Of a stretch of DNA of 57,467 bases, positions 1 through 7,887 are shown in pieces. The DNA lies in the IMG/VR virus record IMGVR_UViG_3300033233_000045, positions 1 through 57,467 of that record; one strand, given 5' to 3'. Positions within the stretch are counted from its first letter, which is position 1, and each line of letters begins with the position of its first letter. Made by a program: the position numbers and the translations under genes. The stretch comes from a virus. The notes beneath the pieces are model-generated. The model did no database searches. It saw only the letters and a list, made by a program, of their open reading frames with translations, and was not told the DNA's origin.

Positions 1-198
1 CGGTCTAATCGAGACGGGAGGAACAAATCGCATTTTCCGTGGACTGATGGATTCTTGGACTCCGGTCTAATCGAGACGGGAGGAACAAATCGCATTTTCC
101 GTGGACTGATGGATTCTTGGACTCCGGCCTTCTCTCTTCGCGACGATGATATGTGTCTAATCGAGACGAGAGAGATAAATCGGTCTTTCCGTGGACTC
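1..198. repeat. 62-bp tandem repeat array, two perfect copies plus one degenerate
   Basis: Two identical 62-bp units lie at 1-62 and 63-124. A degenerate, internally shortened copy follows at about 155-198. Each unit starts with the imperfect inverted repeat GTCTAATCGAGAC (3-15, 65-77, 155-167) and ends with TGGACTC (56-62, 118-124, 192-198). The stretch is non-coding: the short ORFs across it simply repeat with the DNA. The two perfect copies are seen again at 57341-57464 because the contig closes on itself here. The true copy number could be larger than two, since the assembler stopped exactly in this array. Confidence 0.9.
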
Positions 199-229
199 GT
201 GCCTGTACGACATTCGTTAGTGTACTTAC

Positions 230-303
230 GAGTCCAAAGAGTCCAAGCGAGGAACCGAGCGAATAGGCACGGAGTCCAAGAATCCACGAGTCCAACGAGT
301 CCA
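230..303. repeat. Inverted cluster of GAGTCCA heptamers (possible iterons)
   Basis: GAGTCCA occurs at 230-236, 239-245, 272-278, 288-294 and 297-303. The opposite orientation, TGGACTC, ends each 62-bp repeat to the left (56-62, 118-124, 192-198). The heptamers therefore face each other across about position 215. Positions 199-376 hold no gene. A near-perfect inverted copy of the repeat start, GTCTCGATTATAC, lies at 328-340. Short multiply repeated sites next to a replication initiator gene are typical of iteron-type origins; that role is inferred. Confidence 0.6.
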
Positions 304-376
304 CGGGATTCGTCTTTTATCGTTCTCGTCTCGATTATACTGAACCCCATTTGTTCCTAATCGCCTCCTACACGAT

Positions 377-2428
377 CTAGGAAAAAGGCGGTTTGGAGTA
401 AAACCCGCTGCCTAGATCGAGCAAATCACCCTGATTTACAAGGCGGCTCACGAGTTGATAAACGCTGCTTCGAGACCGCCCCAACTCCTGTGCGAGTTGC
501 GGGACCTTGACCGGCCCGTTGACGCGGGCGATGACGGCGTAGACCGCGGTCCGGTCCCGGTTCCGCTCGTAATCCTCCGCCTTCCCCTCCAGCGTCCAGA
601 TGGCGGCCTGGTGGTTCCACTCCAGGTGCATGTCCGCCGTCTCCACGTCGCGCCCCGTGATCCGCAGGGTGGCCGACGCCTCGTCGCGCTTCCCGTCGAG
701 GAGCAGGAGCGTGTCCGCCGCCGCGGCCAATCCCGTGGAGGCGTTCAGGCTGTCTACCCAATCCTCGCGGGCCATTTTGCTCTGGTGATGCAGGACAAGG
801 ATCGTGATCCCGAGGAGATCGGCCAGCGTCTTGACCAACGCGGCGGCCTCATAGTCCTGATCGTAGGCTGAGCCGCCCGGGGTCTGTGGGGCGCGAATCT
901 TGGCGTAGGTATCGAGGATGATGAGGCCGACGTCGGGGTGGAGGAGCTGCCATTCGCGGAGTATCCGGTCGCCTTGACCGCGGGAGCCGAACCGGGGCCA
1001 TTGGGTGCGGTAGTGGAAAGTGGCCGGGGCTTCTGAATCGCCGAGGAGCACGCGCAGTCGGCTCTGTAGCCGGCGTTCCGTGTCCTCCATCGACAAATAA
1101 AGAACACCCCGCTGCTCCACTGGAATCGATCCCAACACGCGACCCCCTTTCGCCACCGCCAGCGCGATGGCGAGCGCCAGCCACGACTTCCGCGTCTTCG
1201 TGCGCCCGAAGAGGCACCCGAACCCTTCCGGGAGAATTTCCGGCACGATCCAACGGACGTCGGGCAGCGTCCGGGCCAGCAACTCCTCCGCCGTCGCCGT
1301 TTCGGGCAGCACGATCTCCGGTCCCAGCCCGTTGCGCGAGATCGCGTCGATCCGCGCGGCGAGTCGCTCCCGCTCTTCCCGTTCCCGGACGGCGATCCAC
1401 ACCTGCCGCGCCGGCGGCTCGCTCTCCACGGAGGAAGAAGTGCTCTCTTCAGTGGCCGGCTCCGGCTCCGGTTCCAGCCGCGCGGGCGGCGGCGCGTCCG
1501 GGTCGCCCGGCATCGGCGGACGTTCGAGGCCCGACCCGGGCCGATACCCCTCGGGCGTGGCCGCGATGGCCTTGCCGATGGTGAGTGACCGATAGTCCTC
1601 CCGACTCTCCCACTTCGCCCGGACCAGGCCGGACTGCCGAAACAGCCGGTCCATCCGCGGGGCGTCGTTGTCCGTCCAAAACGCCAGGTGATTGCACAGC
1701 GCCTGATCGGCCGCGCTGGCGTCCCCGCCGTGGGCGCTCGTGTCGCCCGCCCACAGGTTCTGAATCTGCGCGCCGTGGCGGCTCCCGAACATCCGGTCGA
1801 GCAATTCGCGGTCGTCCAACGCGAGCGGGATATTGCCCGGCGCGGTCGCTGCCGACGCCGGGGTTGGCGCGGGCATGCTCCGGGCCAACTCATCAACCCG
1901 CGTCTGTCTCGCCGCGACGTGGCCCGGCGTCCCCGGCCACCGCCGTCCCGTGATCGTAAAATACCTGAGCCGGTCAAAAACCTCGACCTTCGCCTCGGCA
2001 TCGGCGTCTCCCTGGATGCGGCGTCGATGCCCCGCGTCCGTGGGCCACGTCGCCTCGACGATCAGGTGCAGCCCGCGCCCCGACGGGCTCAGTTCCGTGT
2101 ACGAGGCGAGCACGTCCACGATGTCCGCCGCCCACGGCTTGATCGTCCCGGTCTCGTCAATGCAGGCGTCGAGATCGATGCCGAGGAACGGATCGTCGGC
2201 CGCGAACACGTAGCCGATCCCGTCCATCTGGGGATGCGCGGCGACATAGGCCAGCGCCTCCTCGAACGTCACCCACGTGCTCGGCCGATCATGCCGCGCA
2301 TACCCGCCCGTCCGGCAATTATACGGCGGTTTGGTCGGCTTCGACTCCCCGGGTCGGACCTCCAGTTTCCAGCACACCCAGTGTGGAGAGAGGACCAACT
2401 CCCTCGGAATCATCGCCGCGTCGATCAT
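377..2428 (-). CDS. Primase-polymerase / RepA-like helicase / winged-helix replication protein
   Basis: A 683-residue multidomain replication protein. Residues 10-165 look like the primase-polymerase domain of NrS-1-type phage enzymes: the metal-binding pair D85 and D87 sits in GIDLD, and SPSGRGLH at 114-121 is the characteristic second motif. Residues 200-295 resemble the helical domain that follows it. An acidic, proline-rich linker spans 300-345. Residues 385-615 are a RepA/AAA_25-type ATPase with P-loop GRTKTRKS (408-415) and Walker B LIILD ending at D506. The last 60 residues form a winged helix (turn near SRSSVYQLV). The ATG follows an AAGGAG site inside the end of the upstream regulator gene, six bases after its stop. 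It is the last gene of the leftward operon and probably opens and primes the origin just downstream. The arginine before the P-loop lysine is common in this ATPase group. Confidence 0.85.
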   Translation of the reverse strand: MIDAAMIPRELVLSPHWVCWKLEVRPGESKPTKPPYNCRTGGYARHDRPSTWVTFEEALAYVAAHPQMDGIGYVFAADDPFLGIDLDACIDETGTIKPWAADIVDVLASYTELSPSGRGLHLIVEATWPTDAGHRRRIQGDADAEAKVEVFDRLRYFTITGRRWPGTPGHVAARQTRVDELARSMPAPTPASAATAPGNIPLALDDRELLDRMFGSRHGAQIQNLWAGDTSAHGGDASAADQALCNHLAFWTDNDAPRMDRLFRQSGLVRAKWESREDYRSLTIGKAIAATPEGYRPGSGLERPPMPGDPDAPPPARLEPEPEPATEESTSSSVESEPPARQVWIAVREREERERLAARIDAISRNGLGPEIVLPETATAEELLARTLPDVRWIVPEILPEGFGCLFGRTKTRKSWLALAIALAVAKGGRVLGSIPVEQRGVLYLSMEDTERRLQSRLRVLLGDSEAPATFHYRTQWPRFGSRGQGDRILREWQLLHPDVGLIILDTYAKIRAPQTPGGSAYDQDYEAAALVKTLADLLGITILVLHHQSKMAREDWVDSLNASTGLAAAADTLLLLDGKRDEASATLRITGRDVETADMHLEWNHQAAIWTLEGKAEDYERNRDRTAVYAVIARVNGPVKVPQLAQELGRSRSSVYQLVSRLVNQGDLLDLGSGFYSKPPFS

Positions 2429-2434
2429 GCCGGA

Positions 2435-2758
2435 CTATCGCTCCTTCGCGCCACCACGGGGCCGGGAAGCGTGCCCTCTCCCCGGCCCCTGCCCCCGTGT
2501 CTGAGCACGGTTTACGGACCCGCCGCTCTCAAGAGAGTGAACGCTCGAGTACGGCGGCAGGAAGACGTCGATCTTCGCCTCGTAGAGGCGCGCCAGCTTG
2601 ATCGCCAGGGCGAGGCGGACCGTCTTCTCCCCGCGCTCTAGCGCCGTGAGGTACTTCGGCGTCACGCCGCCGAAGCGCGCCGCCTGTCGGGTGGAAATCC
2701 CCGCCGCGATCCGCGCGGCGCGCGCCCCGCTCCGGATGTCGCCGCGCGTCCTCTTCAT
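2435..2758 (-). CDS. XRE-family helix-turn-helix regulator
   Basis: A 107-residue protein whose first 75 residues form a Cro/CI-type helix-turn-helix. The recognition region ISTRQAARFGGVTPKYL is followed by the typical ALERGEKTV turn and a helix ending in VFLPPY. The C-terminal 30 residues are basic and look disordered. The start was placed at the ATG that overlaps the stop of the upstream gene (ATGA, 2755-2758) rather than nine codons earlier. It lies directly before the primase-helicase gene, so it may control this operon or act at one of the palindromic operators elsewhere in the genome. The family assignment is clear; the target site is not known. Confidence 0.8.
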   Translation of the reverse strand: MKRTRGDIRSGARAARIAAGISTRQAARFGGVTPKYLTALERGEKTVRLALAIKLARLYEAKIDVFLPPYSSVHSLESGGSVNRAQTRGQGPGRGHASRPRGGAKER

Positions 2759-3006
2759 CGTCGCGGATTCCGCTCCCGGTCCCACAGGATCGCCATGATC
2801 TCGTCCCAGAGGAAGAAGGTCATCAGGTCCTCCGACAACCGCAGCAGCACCCCGTCGCCGTCCGCCCCGACGACCTGGCCGGAGCGGTGTGTTCCGTCAT
2901 GGGCGCACACCGTGACGACGTGTCCCGTGGGCGGGCAGGCCCACGGACCGGGACGCGGTTCGGGGAGCGGCGGGGGCGGCTCCTGGGAAATGTGGATGAT
3001 GGACAT
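2755..3006 (-). CDS. Small protein with possible Sm/SH3-like beta-barrel
   Basis: An 83-residue protein of unknown function. The N-terminal third is proline-rich. Residues 30-75 read as five short strands (VTVCAHDG, GQVVGAD, VLLRL, MTFFLW, EIMAIL). This spacing recalls the two Sm motifs of LSm/Hfq-type barrels or a general SH3-like fold. No cysteine pairs or membrane segment are present. It is translationally coupled to the XRE regulator by an ATGA overlap. No good Shine-Dalgarno sequence is visible upstream. The fold is inferred from the strand pattern only; a structure prediction would settle it. Confidence 0.6.
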   Translation of the reverse strand: MSIIHISQEPPPPLPEPRPGPWACPPTGHVVTVCAHDGTHRSGQVVGADGDGVLLRLSEDLMTFFLWDEIMAILWDRERNPRR

Positions 3007-3054
3007 GGTGGCGTTCCGGGTACGGTCAGGGTGTGGGATCGGGTCCTCTCTGCG

Positions 3055-3306
3055 TTATGCGGAAACCCACCATGGAGACCATGAGCCATTCAGGCTGTAG
3101 CCTGATTCTCCGGAGGTCATCGTCGTTTCCAGCAGCAGTCCGGATTTCACCAGGGTGCTCAATAGCGGATAAACCGATTGAGGAGGCACCTTTAGCGCCA
3201 TCGCCAGTCGATGCCGCTGCGTGGCCGGTAGGCTGACGCCGTCCGCATATCCGTGCCGCACGAAGAATAGGGCGATCTTCAACTCGTTCTTTCCCAATCC
3301 GAGCAA
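3055..3306 (-). CDS. Winged-helix DNA-binding protein
   Basis: An 83-residue protein with the pattern of a MarR/replication-type winged helix. The helices are ELKIALFFVRHGYAD, RHRLAMALKV and PPQSVYPLLSTLVKSGLL, followed by a beta wing (LLETTMTSGESGYSL). The second half of the pattern (sequential testing of units, then a STLVKSGLL helix) is typical of recognition helices. The start appears to be TTG at 3306, inside the end of the upstream gene (28-bp overlap); a second TTG three codons in is an alternative. It is part of the leftward operon from the promoter at 3621-3650. It is probably a local transcription or replication regulator. Confidence 0.6.
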   Translation of the reverse strand: MLGLGKNELKIALFFVRHGYADGVSLPATQRHRLAMALKVPPQSVYPLLSTLVKSGLLLETTMTSGESGYSLNGSWSPWWVSA

Positions 3307-3593
3307 GCGTGCGCGGCGACGAGACGCTGCCGACCCGGGGTTTCATTGCTCGGTCTCTTTTTCCCTCTACGGGCATTTTCGACCCGCTCTTCCATCCATT
3401 TTTCAAACGACGGCCGATAAATCCTCCACTGGAAGTTCGCTTCGCCCACCTGTACCACATGCGCCTGGAACGATTTCGACTTGATCCTGGCGTGGATGTT
3501 GGGCCGCGTGCATCCTACGAGGGCCGCCGCCTCGGAGATGGTGAGCCACTCACTGCTCGTTTCCACAGGCGAACCGCTCCTCTCGTTTTTCAT
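3279..3593 (-). CDS. Excisionase/MerR-like HTH_17 protein
   Basis: A 104-residue basic protein. Residues 15-70 match the excisionase/HTH_17 type of small winged helix: WLTISEAAALVGCTRP, then NIHARIKSKSFQAHVV, then the WRIYRPSFEKWME end, where the tyrosine-arginine pair and the final tryptophan are characteristic. The tail is lysine and arginine rich. In temperate phages such proteins act as recombination directionality factors or as DNA-bending regulators. A tyrosine recombinase is encoded at 8859-9647, but this gene is not adjacent to it. It is the first gene behind the promoter at 3621-3650. The ATG at 3593 has only a weak ribosome site. Confidence 0.65.
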   Translation of the reverse strand: MKNERSGSPVETSSEWLTISEAAALVGCTRPNIHARIKSKSFQAHVVQVGEANFQWRIYRPSFEKWMEERVENARRGKKRPSNETPGRQRLVAAHACSDWERTS

Positions 3594-3620
3594 GTTTCAA
3601 GGGCTTGTCCAACGTTCGGG

Positions 3621-3650
3621 ATTATATCATAAATGGGCTTAATGTAGCAA
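3621..3650 (-). promoter_or_regulatory. Sigma70-type promoter for the 3593-377 genes
   Basis: On the minus strand TTGCTA (3650-3645) is followed by 18 bases and a perfect TATAAT (3626-3621). The -10 box lies 28 bases before the ATG at 3593. It would drive the helix-turn-helix genes and the primase-helicase independently of the upstream promoter at 5793-5821. Confidence 0.75.
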
Positions 3651-3659
3651 TACTTTTTT

Positions 3660-3690
3660 CACCGGGGCATCAGACGGCAATGCCCCGGTG
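3660..3690 (-). other. Perfect 11-bp inverted repeat / RNA hairpin
   Basis: CACCGGGGCAT (3660-3670) and ATGCCCCGGTG (3680-3690) pair perfectly around a nine-base loop. In the leftward direction the hairpin is followed by an A run, not a T run, so it is not a normal intrinsic terminator. It sits between the stop of the zinc protein gene and the -35 box at 3645-3650. It could be an operator or an RNA element that separates the two transcription units. Confidence 0.7.
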
Positions 3691-3697
3691 GAGAATC

Positions 3698-3901
3698 TCA
3701 CAAAACCCTTCGGTAATCGCAGCCCCGTTTCCGGAGCGAACTCCAGCAGAGCCAGAGGCAGATGTAACCCTTCCCGGTGACGTAGAAGCAGCGGCTCACT
3801 ACCGGATCGCCGCACATCGGGCACTTACCGCGCACCTCGTCGGGATCGGGCGTGTCGGCCGGCGGCGGAATGCATTCGAGCGACTGGACTTCGAGGATCA
3901 C
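3698..3901 (-). CDS. Small cysteine-rich (zinc-binding) protein
   Basis: A 67-residue protein of unknown function. It has CPMCG at about residue 27 and further cysteines in VSRCFYVTGKGYICLWLC and in RGCDY near the end, so it plausibly binds zinc. The central YICLWLCW segment is hydrophobic but too short and cysteine-rich for a convincing membrane helix. It starts with GTG overlapping the stop of the upstream gene (GTGA, 3898-3901), so its translation is coupled. No ATG alternative is better placed. It belongs to the leftward early operon. Confidence 0.6.
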   Translation of the reverse strand: MILEVQSLECIPPPADTPDPDEVRGKCPMCGDPVVSRCFYVTGKGYICLWLCWSSLRKRGCDYRRVL

Positions 3902-4466
3902 AACGTGTCTCCTTTCCGGAGGCGGTCGATCTCGTCGATCAGAGCCACGGCGCCGTTGAGGGCGAAGGGAACCCCGTCAAGGGCGCTGGGACCTATCCGC
4001 ACCAACACGGGCAGCAGCATAGCCGCGACGTGCTCGATGCGCTGCCAGCGCCGGTCTCGTCCGGCCTCGCGCGCTTGTGCGAGGCGAATGTCGTCCGTTT
4101 CCGCCACGAAGTCGTCGTACGTGTATTCTTCTCCCAGCCTGTGTTCGCGTTCCATCGGGGTGCCCTCCGTCCCGTCGATCTGGGCGAGTAGGGTAACGGC
4201 GGCATGCAGCAGCGCGGGGTCGGGCGCGCGGGGCGAGTCGATGCCCTGTGCCCCGGCCGTCTGGCGTACAAGTGCGCGCAGCACCGCGGCCAGTTCGGGC
4301 GCGGCGGCGATCAGGCGCGCGTTGGCGAGGTCGGTTTCTGGGCCACGCAGTCCGTTGCCGTGCTCGGCGTGCTCCGATAGGTAGCAGACGGCGTTGTCGT
4401 CGCTGGCGAACACGCCGAAACAGTCGCTGTGCCCGTCGTCGGTCGTCCACGGTCCGGGTGTGTGTC

Positions 4467-4470
<4 letters not shown>
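3898..4470 (-). CDS. Conserved phage protein of the HTPGPW family
   Basis: A 190-residue protein whose start MRHTPGPWTTDD and later block ANARLIAAAPELAAVLRAL mark a very common family of phage early proteins of unknown function. The second half (from about residue 110) is charged and then helical, ending in a leucine/alanine-rich segment and RLRKGD. The start overlaps the stop of the alanine-repeat gene (ATGA, 4467-4470). Longer readings in this frame run through the repeat region as poly-arginine and are not real. The first 25 residues are duplicated in the 38-residue ORF at 5300-5416. Confidence 0.75.
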
Positions 4471-5299
<829 letters not shown>

Positions 5300-5300
<1 letters not shown>

Positions 5301-5416
5301 TAGTCGCTCTCGTCTTCCGTGAGGGGTATGTGGATACGTTGGGCGGCGACGGCGGACACACCAAAGCAGTTAGTGTGCCCGCCGTCGGTCGTCCATGGTC
5401 CGGGCGACTGTCTCAT
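5300..5416 (-). CDS. 38-residue truncated paralogue of the HTPGPW protein
   Basis: A short ORF starting MRQSPGPWTTDGGH that matches residues 1-25 of the 190-residue protein at 3898-4470 in both protein and DNA, then diverges into an unrelated tail ending ESD. It is embedded in the operon by overlaps at both ends: ATGA with the SWIM gene at 5413-5416 and TAATG with the alanine-repeat gene at 5298-5302. It may be a decayed duplicate kept for translational coupling. No function can be assigned. Confidence 0.5.
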
Positions 5417-5685
5417 TTCTTCTCTTTCAGCACGAGAGCCGTCATGTGCTTGCACATCAGTCCGCGCGGTCCGCAGCGATATTGCCAGTCGCGGCAGGAG
5501 CAGCCTCGCGCGCTCACCTGGTGGAACTGTCCGCTTTCCGGGTTGAGGCAGTGGAAAAACCGGCCGGACGTGTCCAGGACGAAGGCGAACTTCTCGCCTT
5601 CCTCGACGGCGCGGGCGATCCGCTCCCGCTGCATCGCGCTCAATTCCTCGTCCCGCGTCATCGTCGTCGTCCGTGTGCTTGCCAT
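5413..5685 (-). CDS. SWIM zinc-finger protein
   Basis: A 90-residue protein. Residues 1-30 are a charged helix. The middle (EKFAFVLDTSGRFFHCLN) is a short beta unit. Residues 58-85 carry a SWIM-type zinc finger: CSC, a spacer with one extra cysteine, then MCKH (the CxC...CxH pattern). SWIM fingers bind DNA or protein partners. It is the first gene behind the strong promoter at 5793-5821. The ATG at 5685 has GGAG seven bases upstream; an earlier ATG at 5698 is in another frame. Role in this phage unknown, probably early. Confidence 0.75.
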   Translation of the reverse strand: MASTRTTTMTRDEELSAMQRERIARAVEEGEKFAFVLDTSGRFFHCLNPESGQFHQVSARGCSCRDWQYRCGPRGLMCKHMTALVLKEKK

Positions 5686-5700
5686 TTGCGCTCTCCATCT

Positions 5701-5723
5701 GGTAAACTGGACCCGGTAAACTG
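5701..5723 (-). promoter_or_regulatory. Direct repeat in the leader of the leftward operon
   Basis: On the minus strand CAGTTTACC occurs twice, 14 bases apart (5723-5715 and 5709-5701), immediately before the ribosome site of the SWIM gene. It could bind a regulator in DNA or RNA form; nothing further can be read. Confidence 0.4.
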
Positions 5724-5743
5724 AACCTCGCCAGGGTTCACCC

Positions 5744-5778
5744 GCCCTCGGTCGTTCCTAGCGGCCGGGGGCGTTTTT
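5744..5778 (+). terminator. Hairpin with T run (plus-strand terminator or leader hairpin)
   Basis: GCCCTCGGTCG (5744-5754) pairs with CGGCCGGGGGC (5762-5772), allowing two G-T pairs, and is followed on the plus strand by GTTTTT. No rightward gene ends here. The element may stop antisense transcription, or it may act as a leader hairpin in the leftward transcript that starts near 5787. Confidence 0.5.
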
Positions 5779-5792
5779 GTTTGTCCATGGAT

Positions 5793-5821
5793 AGTATAAC
5801 ATAACCGGGGTTATATGTCAA
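5793..5821 (-). promoter_or_regulatory. Strong sigma70 promoter with operator-like spacer
   Basis: On the minus strand a consensus TTGACA (5821-5816), a 17-base spacer and TATACT (5798-5793). The spacer contains the inverted repeat ATAACC-CC-GGTTAT, which a repressor could use. It points at the SWIM gene and the whole leftward operon to 377. Confidence 0.85.
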
Positions 5822-5908
5822 CCTCATTTATAGCAGTTGACCAAGGATGTAGGGAATCTGGCAGGAATCTTTTCCGGCTCTCTCGCGAACCGGGAGGCGG
5901 GGGCGACA

Positions 5909-7045
5909 ATGGCGAAGCGAAAACCGGTCGGGTTGGCATGCTCATGCGAACGGGCGCAACTGAACGCGGCGTTGCGGCGCGTGTCGCGGGCGGTCTCCAC
6001 GTCGAGCCCGCTGCCGATCCTGCACAACGTGTTGATCGAGGCGGACGGGGAGACGATGCGCCTCGCGGCCAATGATCTCGAACTGGCGATGGAGTGCCGC
6101 CTGTCGGCGACGGTGACGACGCCGGGAGCGGCCTGCCTGCCGGGGCGGCTGCTTGGGGAGATCGTCGCGGGGATCGCGGGCGATCACGTGACGTTCGCGC
6201 TCGGGGAGCAGAATGGGGTCGAGGTCGTCGGCGGCAGTTCGCGCTACCGTGTGATGGGACTGCCGTCGGAAGAGTTTCCTGCCGCGCCGGAGGTGGGGGG
6301 CGCGGTCTCGTTCACGCTCCCCGCGGACGCGCTTCATCGCGCGCTTAAGATCGTCCGAACGGCCGTGAGCGACGACGAGACGCGACCGACGATCACCGCC
6401 GTCAAATTCGAGGTGGGGCCGGGAAAACTGCGGCTCGTGGCGACGGACACGCACCGGCTGGCGATGTGCGATCTACTCTGCGAGGGAGTCGACGAGGAGA
6501 GCGCGGCGCTGGTCCCGGACCGCGTGGCGGCGGAACTGTTCCGGCTGTCGGCCGATCAGGGACAGAGGGAGATTCAGGCGCGCTGGGACCAGAATCAGGC
6601 GCTGTTTCGGATTGGCGAGACGACGCTCGTCTCCCGCCTCATCGCGGGGCAGTTCCCGCGCTACGAGCGGATCATCCCCAAAGAGTTGCCGACGACCTGG
6701 ATTCTGTCCCTCGCGGGATTCGGCGGGGCGGTGGACCGGGTGATGGTGGTGGCGCGCGAAAACAGCAACCGCGTCCACCTCGCCGTGGAGGAGGGCCGCC
6801 TGGTCCTCCGGGCCGTGTCGGGGGTGATCGGGGAGGCGCGCGAGGAGATCGAGGTCGAGGTCGCGGGCAACGCGATAGGCGGGGAGATCATCTTAAACGG
6901 CCGTTTCCTGCGTGAGACGTTGGCCGCGCTCGACGGCGAACGGGCGCGGCTGGATCTGAGCGACCCGGGCGCGGCGACGACGCTGCGGGTGGAGGGCCGG
7001 GACGACGCACGGGTGGTGATCATGCCGATGAGCGCGTCGGCGTGA
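5909..7045 (+). CDS. dnaN: DNA polymerase III beta subunit (sliding clamp)
   Basis: A 378-residue protein of normal length for a bacterial sliding clamp, with the three repeated clamp domains. Domain 1 contains PLPILHNVLIEAD and LAANDLELAMEC. Domain 2 contains TRPTITAVKFEV and LRLVATDTHRLAMCD. Domain 3 contains ENSNRVHLAVEEG and the MPMSA end, where the conserved peptide-binding pocket closes. The clamp tethers DNA polymerase to its template. The ATG at 5909 was chosen because it has GGAGG upstream and gives a standard N-terminus; an in-frame start at 5837 would add unrelated residues. It is the only rightward gene among leftward early genes. No matching phage polymerase is seen, so it presumably works with host Pol III or with the primase-polymerase. 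Confidence 0.95.
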   Translation: MAKRKPVGLACSCERAQLNAALRRVSRAVSTSSPLPILHNVLIEADGETMRLAANDLELAMECRLSATVTTPGAACLPGRLLGEIVAGIAGDHVTFALGEQNGVEVVGGSSRYRVMGLPSEEFPAAPEVGGAVSFTLPADALHRALKIVRTAVSDDETRPTITAVKFEVGPGKLRLVATDTHRLAMCDLLCEGVDEESAALVPDRVAAELFRLSADQGQREIQARWDQNQALFRIGETTLVSRLIAGQFPRYERIIPKELPTTWILSLAGFGGAVDRVMVVARENSNRVHLAVEEGRLVLRAVSGVIGEAREEIEVEVAGNAIGGEIILNGRFLRETLAALDGERARLDLSDPGAATTLRVEGRDDARVVIMPMSASA

Positions 7046-7077
7046 GAATCAGGTGTTTCCGTTCCGTGGGGGAGAGT

Positions 7078-7572
7078 TTAGTCGCGGGTGGCCTTCGGAT
7101 CTTCCCGCCGATCGCGCGCCGGTTCCTCCAGCAATCGTCGCGGATCGGGCTGTTCATCGCGTCGATGGTTAAGCCAGAATCGTTCCACCGCATCCACGAG
7201 CGCGCAGGATTCCGTGTAGGTCAGGTCGCGCAGGCGCGCGATGAGATCGGCCCCGTCCACCCCCCACTTTTCGGCGACTCCCTCGTGACGCACGGCGTCC
7301 TCGATCTCCTGCCACAGTTCCGGCGGGGCGGAGGCGTCGGCAAACAATGTCGCGTTGCAGACGTCGGCGATGAGCGCCTGCTCGTCACCGCTGAACCGGT
7401 CGCGCAAGGTCCGTCGGGCGCGATAGAGCGCCTCGAAATAGCGCTCCAGGCTGCCGCGCAGGACGGCGGCGGGCGAGGAATAGTAGCCGCCCGTATCCAC
7501 GCGGGCGTCCACCTGTTCGGCGAGACCCGGCGGCAGCCGGGTCCCTAGAACGCGGGAGGCGTTGTCTCTCAT
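7078..7572 (-). CDS. Ribbon-helix-helix-like protein
   Basis: A 164-residue protein. The first 50 residues (LGTRLPPGLAEQVDARV, then SSPAAVLRGSLERYF) fit a ribbon-helix-helix DNA-binding domain. The remainder is predicted helical, with several tryptophans and a charged end (RRDEQPDPRR). The start shares one base with the stop of the upstream gene (TGATG at 7570-7574). It is the last gene of the leftward block behind the 8808-8836 promoter and ends 32 bases from the convergent clamp gene. It may be a regulator; nothing more specific can be said. Confidence 0.6.
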   Translation of the reverse strand: MRDNASRVLGTRLPPGLAEQVDARVDTGGYYSSPAAVLRGSLERYFEALYRARRTLRDRFSGDEQALIADVCNATLFADASAPPELWQEIEDAVRHEGVAEKWGVDGADLIARLRDLTYTESCALVDAVERFWLNHRRDEQPDPRRLLEEPARDRREDPKATRD

Positions 7573-7874
7573 CAGTCATACTCCCATCGCGCGGCGACGC
7601 CCGCCCGTGGAATGAACTCGCGTTGTAGCACCGGCTCCCACCATCCGGCGGGTATGGGCAGCGTCTCGTGCTCCTCGTGGGACAGGGCGCCCTCCTCGGG
7701 GAGATACAGGAGGCGGCGTCCTGCGGCGTCCTCATACACGTCGGCGGGCAGAACGTGGGCATGTCCCGTCCGCTCACCCGGCACGCGGAGGCCCGCGGCG
7801 TCCGGCACGCGACGAACATCGCGGGGTGTTGGGCGCTCGATGAGCAGCACGTCGCCCTGGCGGATCTGTTTCAT
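7572..7874 (-). CDS. Conserved phage protein (QGDVLL...GHAH family)
   Basis: A 100-residue protein of a widely distributed family of unknown function. Landmarks are RQGDVLLIERP near the start, GERTGHAHVL in the middle, LYLPEEGALSHEEHE, and a final block with LPAGWW-type and QREFIPR-type signatures. The conserved histidines could bind a metal, but no activity is established. The ATG at 7874 was chosen over an upstream start because it has GAGGAG nine bases before it. A 10-bp perfect hairpin (7888-7912) lies directly before that ribosome site. Confidence 0.7.
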   Translation of the reverse strand: MKQIRQGDVLLIERPTPRDVRRVPDAAGLRVPGERTGHAHVLPADVYEDAAGRRLLYLPEEGALSHEEHETLPIPAGWWEPVLQREFIPRAGVAARWEYD

Positions 7875-7887
7875 GGGTTTTCTCCTC

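Noticed and set aside
1-198. CRISPR-like repeat array
   Set aside because: The 62-bp units are directly tandem with no unique spacers, and there are no cas genes.
1205-1228. Aberrant P-loop in the primase-helicase
   Set aside because: GRTKTRKS lacks the glycine before the lysine, but this form is common in RepA/AAA_25-type ATPases and needs no special explanation.
3654-3690. Rho-independent terminator
   Set aside because: The hairpin is perfect, but the T run precedes it on the plus strand; neither direction has the stem followed by T residues.
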